The notes under the pieces: generated by a model
What the model saw: only the letters and a program-made list of their open reading frames with translations
Told to the model about the DNA's origin: nothing
Databases searched by the model: none
Translations under genes and position numbers: made by a program
In this document: piece after piece, positions 17,032 to 29,459 of the stretch
Layout of the letters: every line of letters starts with the position of its first letter
Position numbering within the stretch: the stretch's first letter is position 1
NCBI RefSeq assembly: GCF_013415885.1
Contig: NZ_CP058910.1
Location: 3,658,001 to 3,722,000, forward strand
Source of the DNA: Halosimplex rubrum
Lineage (GTDB): Archaea > Halobacteriota > Halobacteria > Halobacteriales > Haloarculaceae
Reading direction: 5' to 3'
DNA length: 64,000 nucleotides

Positions 17032-18356
17032 CGGTCGGCACGGGCGTCATCTCGGGTGCCAGCGTCGACATCGACCGCGCGACGGTCGACGAACTCGAAG
17101 CGGCGACCGTCGAGAGCCAGCGCGCGGGCGTCGAGCGCCTGCTGTCGGTGCCCGCCGTCGAGGAGGCGTACGTCCTCCAGACGTGCAACCGCGTCGAGGC
17201 CTACGTCGTCACCGGCGACGGCCACGACGGCCGCGCGGCGCTGGCCGCCTTCTTCGAGGGCGTCCCCGGAGACGTGCTGGTCGAACTCGGCCACGAGGAG
17301 AGCCTGCGCCACCTCATGCGCGTGGCCGCGGGCCTCGAATCGCTGGTCGTCGGCGAGGACCAGATCCTCGGCCAGGTCGGCGACGCCTACGAGGACGCCC
17401 GCGCGGCCGGCGGCGTCGGTCGCCTACTCGAAGAGGGCGTCACCAAAGCGATCCACGTCGGCGAGCGCGCCCGCACCGAGACGGCCATCAACGAGGGGTC
17501 GGTCTCGCTGGCGAGCGCGGCCGTCACGCTCGCCGACGAGGAGGTCGGCGTCGACGACGCCGAGGCGCTTGTCGTCGGCGCGGGCGAGATGGGGCGGCTC
17601 GCCGCCCAGTCGCTCGCGACGCGAGTCGGCCACCTCTACGTCGCCAACCGCACCGTCGAACGGGCCGAACACCTCGCCGAGACGCTCGACGCCGACGCGA
17701 CCGTCGTCGAACTGGGCGACCTCGACGAGACCGTCGAGCGCGCTGCGGTTGTCGTCACCGCCACCGGGAGCACCGACTACGTCTTCGAGAAGTCGACCGT
17801 CTCGGACACGGGCGAGACGTTCGTCGTCGACATCGCCCAGCCCCGCGACGTGCAGCCGACCGTCACCGAACTCCCCGACGTGACCGTCCGCGACCTCGAC
17901 GCCCTGCAGACGGTCACCGACGAGAACCGCGCCCAGCGCGCGGAGGCGGCCACCGCCGTCGAGGAGATGATCGACGTGGAGTTCGAGCACTTGCTCGCCC
18001 AGTACAAGCGCAAGCGGGCCGACCGCGTCATCTCGGCGATGTACGAGAGCGCCGAGCGCGTCAAGGCCCAGGAGGTCGAGACCGCCCTCGACAAGGGCGA
18101 CTTCGACGAGAGCCAGCGCGAGGTCATCGAGGCGATGGCCGACGCCGTCGTCAACCAGTTGCTCGCCGCGCCGACCAAGAGCCTGCGGGACGCCGCCGAG
18201 GAGGACGACTGGTCGACCATCAACACCGCGCTCCAGCTGTTCGACCCCGAGTTCGGCGGCGAGTCCGACAGTGAAACGGCCGACGGCGACGAGATCCCGA
18301 AACACCTCCGCGACCAGATGGCCGACGCCGTCTTCGACCAGCTGGGCGACGACTAG
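17028..18356 (+). CDS. hemA: Glutamyl-tRNA reductase
   Basis: 442 residues. First committed step of C5-pathway tetrapyrrole synthesis: glutamyl-tRNA(Glu) to glutamate-1-semialdehyde with NADPH. The catalytic cysteine is Cys53 in LQTCNRVEAY; ESLRHLMRVAAGLESLVVGEDQ, GKxx-like GERARTETAINEGSVS and the NADPH site VVGAGEMGRLAAQSL follow in the expected order, and the C-terminal dimerisation helix (around residues 310-400) is present. The start codon is GTG 17028, overlapping the previous stop. A 45-residue acidic tail extends beyond the usual end. Confidence 0.96.
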   Translation: MTVGTGVISGASVDIDRATVDELEAATVESQRAGVERLLSVPAVEEAYVLQTCNRVEAYVVTGDGHDGRAALAAFFEGVPGDVLVELGHEESLRHLMRVAAGLESLVVGEDQILGQVGDAYEDARAAGGVGRLLEEGVTKAIHVGERARTETAINEGSVSLASAAVTLADEEVGVDDAEALVVGAGEMGRLAAQSLATRVGHLYVANRTVERAEHLAETLDADATVVELGDLDETVERAAVVVTATGSTDYVFEKSTVSDTGETFVVDIAQPRDVQPTVTELPDVTVRDLDALQTVTDENRAQRAEAATAVEEMIDVEFEHLLAQYKRKRADRVISAMYESAERVKAQEVETALDKGDFDESQREVIEAMADAVVNQLLAAPTKSLRDAAEEDDWSTINTALQLFDPEFGGESDSETADGDEIPKHLRDQMADAVFDQLGDD

Positions 18357-18471
18357 TAGTCAATTTTCGTCACGTCCGTGTCTCTGAGTACGAGGTCCGA
18401 GTTCAAACGACGGTATCGACCTCCCCCTCCTCGGCCGAACTTTCATGCGGGTACCGCCCCACCCTCTCCAC

Positions 18472-18747
18472 ATGGCAGACCTGCTATCCGACGAGGAGAT
18501 CGAGGCGCAGCTACCCGACGAGTGGGAGCGCGACGGCGACGAGATCGTCCGGACATACGAGTTCGACGCCTACCTCGACGGCGTCGGCTTCGCCGCGGGC
18601 GCGGGCGGCGTCGCTCAGGACGCCTTCCACCACCCGGAGATGACCATCGGCTGGCGCGAGGTCGAGGTGCGGCTGACGACCCACGACGAGGGCGGTATCA
18701 CGGACAAGGATGTCGAACTCGCCGAGCGGTTCGACGACCTGCGCTGA
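18472..18747 (+). CDS. 4a-hydroxytetrahydrobiopterin dehydratase (pterin-4a-carbinolamine dehydratase)
   Basis: 91 residues. The family core is visible: AFHHPEMTIGWREVEVRLTT (the HHP motif and the following Trp/Val-rich strand) and GGITDKDVELAERFD. The canonical first motif glutamate/lysine is replaced by QDAF, a common archaeal variation. Proteins of this family dehydrate pterin carbinolamines or support molybdopterin enzymes. ATG 18472 gives MADLLSDEEI, the normal N-terminus. The next gene starts 1 bp after this stop, so the two are cotranscribed. Confidence 0.88.
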   Translation: MADLLSDEEIEAQLPDEWERDGDEIVRTYEFDAYLDGVGFAAGAGGVAQDAFHHPEMTIGWREVEVRLTTHDEGGITDKDVELAERFDDLR

Positions 18748-18748
18748 G

Positions 18749-19159
18749 ATGGCCCGGGACGAGGGCGGGGCGACGGACTCGCCGGCCGCGGCCTACGTCT
18801 TCCGGGTGACGGTGCGGATCGACCCCGAGGTCGAGGGCGTCTGGACCGAACCGGACACCTTCGAGACGACGGTGGTCCGGGCGGCCGACTCGCCGGGAGA
18901 TCCGGGGTGGCTGTACTTCCGGGACAATCTCTGGCGTGGCGAGTGCGGCGACGAGGCCCATATGCGCGCGGTCGCCGAAGACGCCCTCGGGATGCCGGTC
19001 GACGCGATCGACTTCCGGGAGCTGCGGACGACGCAGGCGTATCTGGACGACCTGCGGGCGGCGATGGCCGACGACCTGGTGGAGTTCAACGCCGAGACGG
19101 TCGACGCGGCGCTCTCGAAGTACCTCGGGAGTTCGATCCACGTCACCGACGACATCTGA
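18749..19159 (+). CDS. LWR-salt protein (haloarchaeal family)
   Basis: 136 residues. The name-giving LWR motif occurs in GWLYFRDNLWRGECGDE (near residues 57-73), with the typical C-terminal part EFNAETVDAALSKYLGSSIH. Acidic, soluble and predicted cytoplasmic. The family is known only from halophilic archaea and has no assigned function. Start ATG 18749 overlaps nothing but directly follows the pterin dehydratase stop, which suggests translational coupling. Confidence 0.8.
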   Translation: MARDEGGATDSPAAAYVFRVTVRIDPEVEGVWTEPDTFETTVVRAADSPGDPGWLYFRDNLWRGECGDEAHMRAVAEDALGMPVDAIDFRELRTTQAYLDDLRAAMADDLVEFNAETVDAALSKYLGSSIHVTDDI

Positions 19160-19181
19160 CCCGAGCACCGGCGGCTCGGCC

Positions 19182-19868
19182 TCAGACGAGTCCGAGCGCG
19201 CGACCGGCGAGCGCGGCCAACGTCCCGACGGCGTTGAGCGACGCGAGCGCGCCGGGGAGGGCGACGGCGACCGACGCCTGCCGGCGGGTGAGGTCGCGGC
19301 CGTACTTCGCCGCCAGAACCCACAGATACACCATCCAGAGGGTGAAGAACGGACGGACGGCGGTGGCGGCCAAACGGGTCGGGTGGCCGACGACTTCACC
19401 CCGGACCCACTCCTGCAGCGCGGCCTCGGTGGCGAACTCGGGGGCGTCGAGGAAGACGGCGGCCATCGTCACGGCCCGGAGCGCCGTCGGGACGAGCGTC
19501 GGGACGAACGTCCATCCGACGAACCCGAGGAGGCGACGGAACGAGCCTTCGCCGTCGAAGTACAGCGAGACGAGGTACGCGACGACGGCGACCGCGACCC
19601 ACAGCGCGAAGTAGAGCGCGCCCGTGGCCCACAGCGAGAGGACGATGTCCCGCGGCGCGGAGACGCGCTGGCCGCCCGAGGCGTAGACGATCGACGCCGC
19701 GTCGCCGGCGGTCACCACGTCGCCGACCGCCTGCAGGATGACGACCGTCCCGGCCAGCGCCAGCAGCGCGTGGGCGACGACCACGGCGGCCGGCCCGGCC
19801 AGCGAGTCGTCGTCCTGCCGGGCGGCGAAGAAGCCGTCCGGGTCGGTCACCAGCGTCCGCAGACTCAT
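19182..19868 (-). CDS. Yip1-family membrane protein
   Basis: 228 residues, beginning MSLRTLVTDPDGFFAARQ, with about five to six hydrophobic helices; the N-terminal TDPDGFF segment followed by a membrane domain is the standard haloarchaeal Yip1 form. Function in archaea unknown; eukaryotic relatives help shape membranes and traffic vesicles. Convergent with the LWR-salt gene (22 bp between stops). Confidence 0.75.
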   Translation of the reverse strand: MSLRTLVTDPDGFFAARQDDDSLAGPAAVVVAHALLALAGTVVILQAVGDVVTAGDAASIVYASGGQRVSAPRDIVLSLWATGALYFALWVAVAVVAYLVSLYFDGEGSFRRLLGFVGWTFVPTLVPTALRAVTMAAVFLDAPEFATEAALQEWVRGEVVGHPTRLAATAVRPFFTLWMVYLWVLAAKYGRDLTRRQASVAVALPGALASLNAVGTLAALAGRALGLV

Positions 19869-19968
19869 CGTACGTGCCAGGTCTCGGGCCTCCGGGGCTT
19901 AAATCCGCCCGGTCCGTCTGCTACCTGGAGTCCGACTCGGTCCGGACGCCGTGGTGGGGCCGCCAGAA

Positions 19969-19978
19969 GGTACTTATC
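19969..19978 (+). promoter_or_regulatory. TATA-like element of the HAD gene
   Basis: GGTACTTATC about 28-36 nt upstream of ATG 20006. Confidence 0.45.
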
Positions 19979-20005
19979 GCTCAGCGGCCTACGGGCGGGA
20001 TCCCG

Positions 20006-20638
20006 ATGGCCCGCGACCCTTACGATTTCTGGCTGTTCGACCTCGACGGCACCGTCGTCGACGTCGTCCCCGAATACCCCCGAGAGGTCGTCGCCGAGAT
20101 CGGGGACCGACTGGGCCACGCCTTCACCGACCGCGAGGCCGAGCTGCTGTGGTACGGCGTCGGCGGCGCCCGCGAGGAGGTCTTCGCCGACCGCACGCTC
20201 ACGCCCGACCGGTTCTGGGAGACCTTCCACGAGGTCGAGGACCCCCGCGCCCGCGCCGAGTCCTCCTTCGTCTACGACGACGCCGCCGCGTTCGTCGGCG
20301 AACTCGACCGCCCGACCGGCCTCGTCACCCACTGTCAGTCCTATCTCACCGAGCCGCTACTGGAGTACCACGACATCACAGACTGGTTCGACACCGTCGT
20401 CTGCTGCGACGACGAGGTCGGCTGGAAGCCCGACCCGACGCCCGTCGAACTCGCGATAACCCGTCTCGGTGTCGGACACGACGGCGACCGAGGCGCCCTG
20501 GTCGGCGACGACCCCGACGACGTGGGCGCCGCCTGGAACGCGGGCCTCGACGCCGTTCACGTCGAACGCGTCGACCCGTTCGAGCGCGGTCAGTGCGTCC
20601 TCGGCGACCAGCGGATCGACGGGTTCGACGAGCTGTAG
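20006..20638 (+). CDS. HAD-superfamily hydrolase
   Basis: 210 residues. Catalytic motif I WLFDLDGTVVD (Asp13/Asp15), motif II THCQ, motif III lysine in VGWKPDPTP and motif IV ALVGDDPDDV are all present, with a helical cap of the phosphoglycolate-phosphatase type between motifs I and II. Likely a small-molecule phosphatase; the substrate cannot be read from the sequence. The start is set by a TATA-like element just upstream. Confidence 0.85.
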   Translation: MARDPYDFWLFDLDGTVVDVVPEYPREVVAEIGDRLGHAFTDREAELLWYGVGGAREEVFADRTLTPDRFWETFHEVEDPRARAESSFVYDDAAAFVGELDRPTGLVTHCQSYLTEPLLEYHDITDWFDTVVCCDDEVGWKPDPTPVELAITRLGVGHDGDRGALVGDDPDDVGAAWNAGLDAVHVERVDPFERGQCVLGDQRIDGFDEL

Positions 20639-20719
20639 CGGATTTTCGGCCCGACCGGCAGATGCGTAGCTCTCGCCGGCCGTCGGCTTTCCGTTCAGCG
20701 ACCGCTCGATACCGGACCG

Positions 20720-20920
20720 CTACTCCGCTCCCTGGGCGTCGTCGGCCATCTCCAGGATCGACTCGGCGATATCGCGCGCCTCCTCGGGCGTGTACAGCGT
20801 CTGATCGCCCCACGACTGGTCGATGCGTACGTAGCCGTCCCTGGCGTCGATATCGAAGAAAGCGGTGTGTTCCAGCGGCGGCACGTCGAGTGGATTGGTA
20901 GCCCTGTCGTCCGTTGCCAT
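20720..20920 (-). CDS. Small acidic conserved haloarchaeal protein
   Basis: 66 residues, MATDDRATNPLDVPPLEHTA..., with a beta-rich centre (FFDIDARDGYVRIDQSW) and a C-terminal helix (YTPEEARDIAESILEMADDA). No known domain recognised. The compact, non-repetitive composition and normal haloarchaeal third-position GC support coding. Function unknown. Confidence 0.6.
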   Translation of the reverse strand: MATDDRATNPLDVPPLEHTAFFDIDARDGYVRIDQSWGDQTLYTPEEARDIAESILEMADDAQGAE

Positions 20921-21256
20921 ACCACACTATCGGTACCGGATTCTCATAAACCTGCCCCCGACGGACGGATTTCTGGACAGACCGTGCGCTCGGACGGAGA
21001 TCGCGTGAGAAGTTTGCGAGGGAAGACCGCTCCAGCTCGCGGCGACCGTCGTCGCCGGTCGCGTCGAGGCCGTCGGCCGACGGCCTCGCACCGCGGACTT
21101 CCGCACTGGCGAGGGACCGCGTGGGTCCGTGCAGTGCGAGGGAAGGGATTTGAACCACGGAAAGACGGTCGGGCTCACTGCGTTCGCCCGCTGCGACTTT
21201 CCTGCTTCGAATCCCTTCGTGCATTCCGTCGCAGCGCGGACTGCGCTGCGCCGGCA
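20921..21256. other. Gene-free spacer holding copies of the tRNA-Leu 3' end
   Basis: No gene is seen. A 22-nt exact copy of the tRNA 3' portion (T arm plus acceptor) lies at 21135-21156; shorter relatives occur near 21014 (TTTGCGAGGGAAG), near 21107 (GGCGAGGGACCGCG), and an inverted, altered form near 21211-21226 (GAATCCCTTCGTGCA). These look like attachment-site scars of past integrations at the tRNA gene. Confidence 0.6.
21135..21156. repeat. 22-bp exact copy of the tRNA-Leu 3' end (att-like)
   Basis: Identical to 21257-21278, the acceptor 3' strand and T-arm side of tRNA-Leu(CAA), in the same orientation 122 bp away. Integrases of haloarchaeal plasmids and viruses often use tRNA 3' ends and leave such copies behind; no integrase or cargo is present between the copies. 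Confidence 0.7.
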
Positions 21257-21340
21257 TGCGAGGGAAGGGATTTGAACCCTTGGACCCCTACGGGAGCGGA
21301 TCTTGAGTCCGCCGCCGTTTCCAGGCTTGGCTACCCTCGC
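21257..21340 (-). tRNA. tRNA-Leu(CAA)
   Basis: 84 nt. Acceptor GCGAGGG/CCCTCGC with discriminator A, D arm with GCC/GGC stem and a long loop, anticodon stem GCGGA/TCCGC with loop CTCAAGA (anticodon CAA, decoding UUG), a class II long variable arm as required for leucine, and T arm AAGGG-TTCAAAT-CCCTT. No intron. CCA is not encoded. Confidence 0.95.
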
Positions 21341-21557
21341 ACGCACGCCGAGATTCGATCGAGGCGCTTGAATAGGCTACGGTCTCGCCGTCCCGCGGAC
21401 CGCCGGCGCGACCGCCGAGTTATCGACCGCCTATCGACTCCCGCGCGTCGATTCGGAAAGTAATCGCTCCCAACTCCGGTCGCAACCGGGATTTGACCGC
21501 GCCAACGGGACGAAACGATTCGGGGTGTCTTCCGGAGGGCGAAGCAACGCAGGGACG

Positions 21558-22655
21558 ATGCAACGGACAACGACAGCGATACTCGTGACGGTCCTGCTCG
21601 TCGCAGGCAGCGTCGGCGGCGTGATGGCACTCGCCCCGGGAGCGGCCCCGGTGGGCGACGCTCGACAGGAACAGTCGACCTGTGACTACCAGTCGCTGTT
21701 CGACGAGACGATCGACTCGGTCGTCTCCGTTCGGACGGGTTCCGGACAGGGCTCCGGGTTCGTCTACGACGCCGAGCACGCGAGCGACGCGAACGCGACC
21801 GGCGACACCTACGTCGTGACCAACGCCCACGTCGTCAGCGGCGCCTCCGAAGTGGAAGTGGAGTTCGACGAAGGCGAGTTCCGGTCCGGGTCGGTCGTCG
21901 GCCGCAGCGCCTACGCCGACCTCGCCGTGGTGAACGTCTCCGACGCACCCGCCGGGTCGACCGCGCTCTCGCTCGCCGATGACGACCCACAGCGCGGCGA
22001 GCGTGTCGCGGCGCTGGGCAACCCGCTCGGGCTCGAAGAGACCATCACCCACGGGATCGTCAGCGGCCTGAACCGAACGCTGCCGACCCAGCTCGGCTTC
22101 GAGATCCCCAACGTCGTTCAGACCGACGCACCGATCAGTCCCGGTAACTCCGGCGGCCCGCTGGTGAACTGCGACGGTGATGTCGTCGGCGTCAACACCG
22201 CCGGGATCGCCCAGCAGGGCGCCGAGAACATCGGCTTCGCCGTCTCCTCGTCGGTCGTCGATCGCGTCGTCCCCGAACTCGTCGCCGACGGCGAGTTCGA
22301 CTACCCCTTCATCGGCGTCCGGACGACCCCCGTCACGCCCGCGGTCGCCGACGCCAACGATCTCAACCGCACCGCCGGCCTCGCGGTCGTCTCCGTCCTG
22401 GAAGACGGCCCCTCGGCCGACGCGCTCCAGGGCGCGGCCGAAGTCGAGACCGCCGGCGACCGCCCCGTCCCCGTCGGCGGCGACGTGATCCTCGCTATCG
22501 ACGGTCAGCAGCTGCGGAGTGGCGAAGCCCTCGGCACGTACCTCCTCACGGAGACCCAGCCCGGCGACACGGTGGATCTGACGATCCTCCGCGACGGCGA
22601 GGTCCGGCGCGTCCAGGTCACCGTCGGCGAGCGACCGGACCCGATAGCGGCCTGA
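21558..22655 (+). CDS. Secreted HtrA/DegP-like serine protease with PDZ domain
   Basis: 365 residues. A Sec-type signal segment (residues 3-26) is followed by a trypsin-like domain with the full triad: His91 (VTNAHVV), Asp121 (AYADLAVV) and Ser198 (ISPGNSGGPLV). The C-terminal PDZ domain (about 265-355: IGVRTTPVTPAV ... GDVILAIDGQQLRSGEAL) is complete. A Cys42 follows the signal region but does not form a clear lipobox. Expected role: extracytoplasmic quality control of misfolded or mis-inserted proteins. Start ATG 21558 is preferred over an upstream in-frame start at 21525 because it puts the signal peptide at the N-terminus. Confidence 0.92.
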   Translation: MQRTTTAILVTVLLVAGSVGGVMALAPGAAPVGDARQEQSTCDYQSLFDETIDSVVSVRTGSGQGSGFVYDAEHASDANATGDTYVVTNAHVVSGASEVEVEFDEGEFRSGSVVGRSAYADLAVVNVSDAPAGSTALSLADDDPQRGERVAALGNPLGLEETITHGIVSGLNRTLPTQLGFEIPNVVQTDAPISPGNSGGPLVNCDGDVVGVNTAGIAQQGAENIGFAVSSSVVDRVVPELVADGEFDYPFIGVRTTPVTPAVADANDLNRTAGLAVVSVLEDGPSADALQGAAEVETAGDRPVPVGGDVILAIDGQQLRSGEALGTYLLTETQPGDTVDLTILRDGEVRRVQVTVGERPDPIAA

Positions 22656-22722
22656 ACCGTCGGCGTTCGCCCGCGGGAGAGCCGCGCCAATGCCTATCCC
22701 TGTCGGAGACGTAGCTATCGAC

Positions 22723-23046
22723 ATGAAACACGACTCCGATCCGGAAGCGACCGGGGAACCCTCGACCGCCAGCGACGAAGCCGTCCGCGCCTGGCTCGTC
22801 GAACGCACCTACTCTGACGACGAACAGAACATCATCATCCTCGTCTACGCGACGCCGGACGGCCGACGCTACTTCCGCAAGGAGCGCGCGCTGACGAGTT
22901 TCACGAACGACGTGCGCGAGACGACCGCCGCCGTCGACGTGCCGCCGAACAACCTCGGCGAAGTTACCGACCCCGACGAGCGCGAGCGCTACGCCACCGA
23001 AGCCGCGCGGATGGCCGAGACGTACGACCCCGCCGACACCATCTGA
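22723..23046 (+). CDS. Conserved haloarchaeal protein, function unknown
   Basis: 107 residues, acidic. A disordered N-terminus (1-25) precedes a compact fold with NIIILVYATPDGRRYFRKERA (split: NIIILVYATPDG and RRYFRKERALTSF) and a C-terminal helix ERYATEAARMAETY. No domain or motif recognised. Sits between htrA and the thioesterase; convergent with the latter (12 bp between the stop codons). Confidence 0.65.
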   Translation: MKHDSDPEATGEPSTASDEAVRAWLVERTYSDDEQNIIILVYATPDGRRYFRKERALTSFTNDVRETTAAVDVPPNNLGEVTDPDERERYATEAARMAETYDPADTI

Positions 23047-23058
23047 ACCGCGGTCGGC

Positions 23059-23466
23059 TCAGTCCGCCAGTCCCTCGAACTCGCGCACTCGCTCGCGCCA
23101 GCCCTCGGGAACCGGTCGCGACTCCCGCGTCTCCGGGTCGACGAACACTAGCGTCGTCTCTGCCTCTGCGACCAACCCGCCCTCCTGTCGGAGTTCGTAC
23201 GCCATCGTGAAACTCGACTCGCCCATGCGGACGACCGATACCCCCACGTCGACCGTCGTCAGTTCCGTCACCGACGACCGGAAGTCGAGTTCCAGCGACG
23301 CGACGACGGCGGTGAACTCGTCGATCTCTTCCAGTCCGAGTACTTCCTCGACGTAGGCGACCCTCGCCTCCTCGCAGTAGGTGCCGTAGACGACGTTGTT
23401 GACGTGACCGTACGTGTCCAGATCGCGATAGCGAACGGGGACTTCGTGTTCGAACGAGGCGTCCAT
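23059..23466 (-). CDS. Acyl-CoA thioesterase, 4HBT hot-dog family
   Basis: 135 residues. The hot-dog fold signature [25 protein letters not shown] is plain (motifs [13 protein letters not shown] and YGTYCEEAR), with the catalytic-type aspartate in RDLD and the conserved Gly-His-Val-Asn-Asn. Hydrolyses acyl-CoA esters; chain length unknown. Start at ATG 23466; longer in-frame versions add only proline-rich sequence. Confidence 0.88.
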   Translation of the reverse strand: MDASFEHEVPVRYRDLDTYGHVNNVVYGTYCEEARVAYVEEVLGLEEIDEFTAVVASLELDFRSSVTELTTVDVGVSVVRMGESSFTMAYELRQEGGLVAEAETTLVFVDPETRESRPVPEGWRERVREFEGLAD

Positions 23467-23592
23467 GACTCTCCGGTCGGGCGGTGGAGGGTTAACAACC
23501 GCGGGTACGTCCCCGAGTCGGATCCACCGCGCCCCGCGCAACCCTCGCCCGGACCGACGGGATTACACCGCGGTAGACCCAAACGGTCCACG

Positions 23593-24087
23593 ATGGACGA
23601 ACACACCCGGGACTACGGCGTCGGGCCGCCCACCTCGGGCGATCCCACCGGGTGGCGGGCCGACCGCGGCGCGTCCAACGGCTGGGAACACGGCACGCTC
23701 CGGCGGGCCGTCGTCCACGGCGTCGCCCTGTTCAACAGCGGCGAGTTCCACGAGTCCCACGACTGCTTCGAGGACGAGTGGTACAACTACGGCCGCGGCT
23801 CCGCCGAGAGCAAGTTCCTACACGGGATGGTCCAGGTCGCCGCCGGCGCGTACAAGCACTTCGACTTCGAGAACGACGACGGCATGCGCTCACTGTTCTC
23901 CACCGCCCTCCAGTATCTGGAAGGGGTCCCCGACGACTTCTACGGCGTCGACCTTGCCGACGTGCGTGCCACGCTCTCGGCCGCACTCTCCGACCCGACC
24001 GCGATCCACGGCTGGCGGATCGAACTCGACGGCGACTACCCAGAAGCGACCGAGCTCGACTTCGCGTACGCCGAAGGGTTGGAGTAA
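23593..24087 (+). CDS. DUF309 domain protein
   Basis: 164 residues. The DUF309 motif is present as [20 protein letters not shown], followed by [17 protein letters not shown] and [14 protein letters not shown]. Helical family of unknown function, widespread in archaea, cyanobacteria and firmicutes. Its 3' end faces the rRNA operon terminator region. Confidence 0.85.
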   Translation: MDEHTRDYGVGPPTSGDPTGWRADRGASNGWEHGTLRRAVVHGVALFNSGEFHESHDCFEDEWYNYGRGSAESKFLHGMVQVAAGAYKHFDFENDDGMRSLFSTALQYLEGVPDDFYGVDLADVRATLSAALSDPTAIHGWRIELDGDYPEATELDFAYAEGLE

Positions 24088-24124
24088 CTCGTTCTCGAAC
24101 GACCGCGACGATAGCCGTCGCTGT

Positions 24125-24200
24125 TCGGTACGAAAATACGGAACCCCCGACCAGTTGTGACTGGTCGAGGGTAATGAATCCGGCCGAATGTGGCCGGGGA
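24125..24200 (-). terminator. Terminator region of the rRNA operon
   Basis: On the transcribed minus strand two hairpins follow 5S: CCGGCC-6 nt-GGCCGG (perfect; 24180-24197) and a CGACCAG/CTGGTCG stem (around 24146-24172), then GUUCCGUAUUUUCGU with a U-rich stretch, the usual archaeal release signal. No tRNA-Cys occupies this interval. Confidence 0.6.
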
Positions 24201-24205
24201 TGAGT

Positions 24206-24327
24206 GGAGGCGGCGAACCAGGTTTCCCAGAGACTCTCGTACTCCAGTACTCGCCGGAACGCAGGCGGGCTTAACGTCCGTGTTCGGGATGGGTACGGGT
24301 GTCGCCCCGCCGCTATGGCCGCCCTAA
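24206..24327 (-). rRNA. rrf: 5S ribosomal RNA
   Basis: About 122 nt. Contains the archaeal 5S core CGUACCCAUCCCGAACACGG and the terminal helix GGCGGCC/GCCGCC. The 5' end (UUAGGGCGGCC) directly abuts a tRNA-like structure (24328-24385), whose 3' side would be the processing point for the 5S 5' end. Confidence 0.95.
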
Positions 24328-24385
24328 CGCCGATCCGCGGAATCGAACCGCGTCCGAACACCGCGTTCGGATACCAGTATCGGTG
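24328..24385 (-). ncRNA. tRNA-like structure preceding 5S rRNA
   Basis: 58 nt that fold as a reduced tRNA: acceptor stem CACCGAT/ATCGGCG (one A-C mismatch), a 7-bp central hairpin TCCGAAC/GTTCGGA, and a T arm CGCGG-TTCGATT-CCGCG. Its 3' end coincides with the 5S 5' end, as described for Haloferax, where tRNase Z cuts this element to mature 5S. Confidence 0.7.
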
Positions 24386-24392
24386 GTCGATG

Positions 24393-24446
24393 CGACGACC
24401 GCGTGTACGTGCAATCCAGTTTACGCCCGGACCCGAATCATCGGGT
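24393..24446 (-). other. 3' half of the 23S rRNA processing stem
   Basis: The transcript of 24394-24419 pairs with that of 27427-27452 over 26 bp with one G-U. Beyond this the strands continue as short helices separated by a 3-nt AAA bulge here and a four-nt AACT bulge in the leader, i.e. a bulge-helix-bulge-like site for archaeal splicing endonuclease, then a 9-bp ATCATCGGG/CCCGATGAT helix. Confidence 0.75.
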
Positions 24447-24470
24447 ACGTATATCAGATACGGAATGATT

Positions 24471-27382
<2,912 letters not shown>

Positions 27383-27400
27383 TACGTCGGATACACGTAT

Positions 27401-27452
27401 CCCGATGATACGGATCCAGTTGACGTCTGGATTGCACGTACACACGGTCGTC
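27401..27452 (-). other. 5' half of the 23S rRNA processing stem
   Basis: Partner of 24393-24446: 26-bp helix (27427-27452), AACT bulge, GGATCCG helix and a 9-bp end helix at 27401-27409. Enclosing of the whole 23S by this stem implies excision at a bulge-helix-bulge-like motif. Confidence 0.75.
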
Positions 27453-27554
27453 ATCGTCCATCTCCGGCGGTCGTCGGAGACAGCATCGAACCCTTCCCAG
27501 CCGCGTTTTCACGGGCTGGTGCATCAGTTCGGCGGGCGCGATGCCCGCTTGTAT

Positions 27555-27605
27555 TGACCGACTCGGAGTCGAACCGAGCCACCACGAAGGGTGGGCTGCC
27601 AGTCA
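27555..27605 (-). ncRNA. tRNA-like structure in the 16S-23S spacer (in place of tRNA-Ala)
   Basis: 51 nt. Acceptor-like stem TGACTGG/TCGGTCA (7 bp with two G-U pairs), one central hairpin CCACC-CTTCG-TGGTGG and a T arm CTCGG-TTCGACT-CCGAG. No D arm and no anticodon arm exist, so it cannot be a decoding tRNA. It has the same plan as the element before 5S and would present an RNase Z-like site at its 3' end (around 27554). Confidence 0.6.
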
Positions 27606-27630
27606 GCGTCGGTCTTCCCTGTGAAGGGAA

Positions 27631-27675
27631 GAGCCTTGACAGTTCGGTGCCCGACCGGCGCGGTCGAGTGTCACC
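27631..27675 (-). other. 3' half of the 16S rRNA processing stem
   Basis: The transcript of 27631-27649 is perfectly complementary over 19 nt to the 16S leader (29328-29346). It continues with a 6-bp helix (GTCGGG with CCCGAC in the leader) bounded by a 3-nt ATA bulge in the leader and a 4-nt GCCG bulge here, then ACCGC and CTCG helices: a bulge-helix-bulge-like cleavage site. Confidence 0.8.
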
Positions 27676-27735
27676 GGTGCCTGCCCCGTCAGGGCAGGAC
27701 TTGTGGGCCGGGGCGACGCCCCGGTCCCGGTCAGT

Positions 27736-29208
<1,473 letters not shown>

Positions 29209-29327
29209 GTTCCCGGCGAGGCCGGGATCTGGCGGAGACACGCTATCAACGTGTAGCACACGTGCGAACGTGTGCGTGTATGTCTGGTCCGTCAGTCGGC
29301 GACACCGTCTCGCACCGCGTCGGGTAT

Positions 29328-29346
29328 CACCGAACTGTCAAGGCTC
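29328..29346 (-). other. 5' half of the 16S rRNA processing stem
   Basis: Transcript GAGCCTTGACAGTTCGGTG, perfectly complementary to the spacer strand at 27631-27649; followed by the ATA bulge and the CCCGAC helix. Confidence 0.85.
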
Positions 29347-29459
29347 ACATCAGATCCCATCTGTACGGCGGACCGCAGGGGTGGAATCCTCATCGGTCGG
29401 ACGCCGGGTACCCAGGTGGGTCGCCCGCCGTCCCTCGTGCGGATATCATTGTAGTGGGT

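Noticed and set aside
27555..27605. A normal tRNA in the 16S-23S spacer
   Set aside because: The T arm and acceptor are tRNA-like but there is no D arm or anticodon arm, and the preceding CTTCCC/GGGAAG hairpin has the wrong loop size.
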